Source: an uncultured Methanobrevibacter sp. (GTDB lineage Archaea > Methanobacteriota > Methanobacteria > Methanobacteriales > Methanobacteriaceae). From it: a stretch of 5,157 nucleotides of DNA. Below the pieces are notes generated by a model that was not told the DNA's origin, did not search any database, and was given only the letters and a program-made list of their open reading frames with translations. The stretch spans positions 1 through 5,157 of the forward strand of contig CACZPT010000030.1 of the NCBI GenBank assembly GCA_902783085.1, written 5' to 3'. The translations under genes were made by a program, and so were the position numbers. This document shows, piece after piece, positions 5,118 through 5,157 of this stretch (positions within the stretch are counted from its first letter, which is position 1; each line of letters starts with the position of its first letter).

Positions 5118-5157
5118 TTAATTCTCTTGTATTTTATCTATTATTGGATTTACAAAT
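5118..5157 (-). CDS. Possible 3' end of an upstream gene (partial)
   Basis: From the right edge, one minus-strand frame encodes FVNPIIDKIQEN and then tandem stops TAATAA (5120-5115). Tandem stops and the plausible amphipathic ending suggest the tail of a gene co-directional with the small secreted-protein gene, 85 bp before its ATG. Twelve residues are too few to identify it, and the other two frames are also closed within the first 25 bases, so the call is tentative. Confidence 0.3.
   Translation of the reverse strand, partial: FVNPIIDKIQEN

Noticed and set aside
1..5157. CRISPR array, tRNA, rRNA or known riboswitch
   Set aside because: No regularly spaced repeats outside the protein-coding Ig units, no tRNA-like cloverleaf with CCA-type acceptor, and no rRNA-like conserved or GC-rich block were found on either strand.

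Overview
The window is AT-rich, with AT-ending codons, GGAGG-type ribosome binding sites, poly-T terminators and a TTTATATA-type archaeal promoter. It also encodes a large secreted protein of the methanogen adhesin-like type: an outer-surface beta-helix followed by Ig-like repeats. Together these point to a methanogenic archaeon of the order Methanobacteriales, most likely Methanobrevibacter or a close relative. The taxonomic call is inference from style and protein family, not from a marker gene.

Layout on the minus strand, from right to left in the direction of transcription: (i) 5118-5157, a possible last few codons of an upstream gene; (ii) 4541-5032, a complete gene for a small secreted protein of unknown function with an acidic, calcium-loop-like segment, closed by an A/T-only hairpin and T-run terminator; (iii) 4207-4522, an intergenic stretch with a 32-bp repeat copy, a possible membrane-protein remnant on the plus strand, and the promoter of the next gene; (iv) 412-4206, a large adhesin-like protein with signal peptide, Pmp-like beta-helix, complete papain-type (C1A) cysteine peptidase, lectin-like domain and Ig-like tandem repeats; (v) a terminator touching its stop codon; (vi) 141-347, the headless 3' half of a HIRAN-domain gene; (vii) a hairpin plus T10 behind that fragment. 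On the plus strand, positions 3-155 may hold the 3' end of a gene running in from the left.

The two intact genes both encode exported proteins, so this is a cell-surface locus. Each has its own terminator and leader, so they look like separate transcription units and no shared pathway can be shown. The main points not obvious from ordinary gene calling are: the adhesin-peptidase probably starts at a TTG, because the only good Shine-Dalgarno sequence lies inside the longest reading frame; the HIRAN fragment has no start; and the last 32 bp of that HIRAN fragment recur (29 of 32 bases identical, same orientation) upstream of the adhesin gene. The adhesin gene is therefore flanked by direct repeats derived from a HIRAN gene 3' end, which suggests it was acquired or rearranged here. 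I did not find a clearly new system; the rearranged, repeat-flanked adhesin-peptidase cassette is the best candidate for a closer look.
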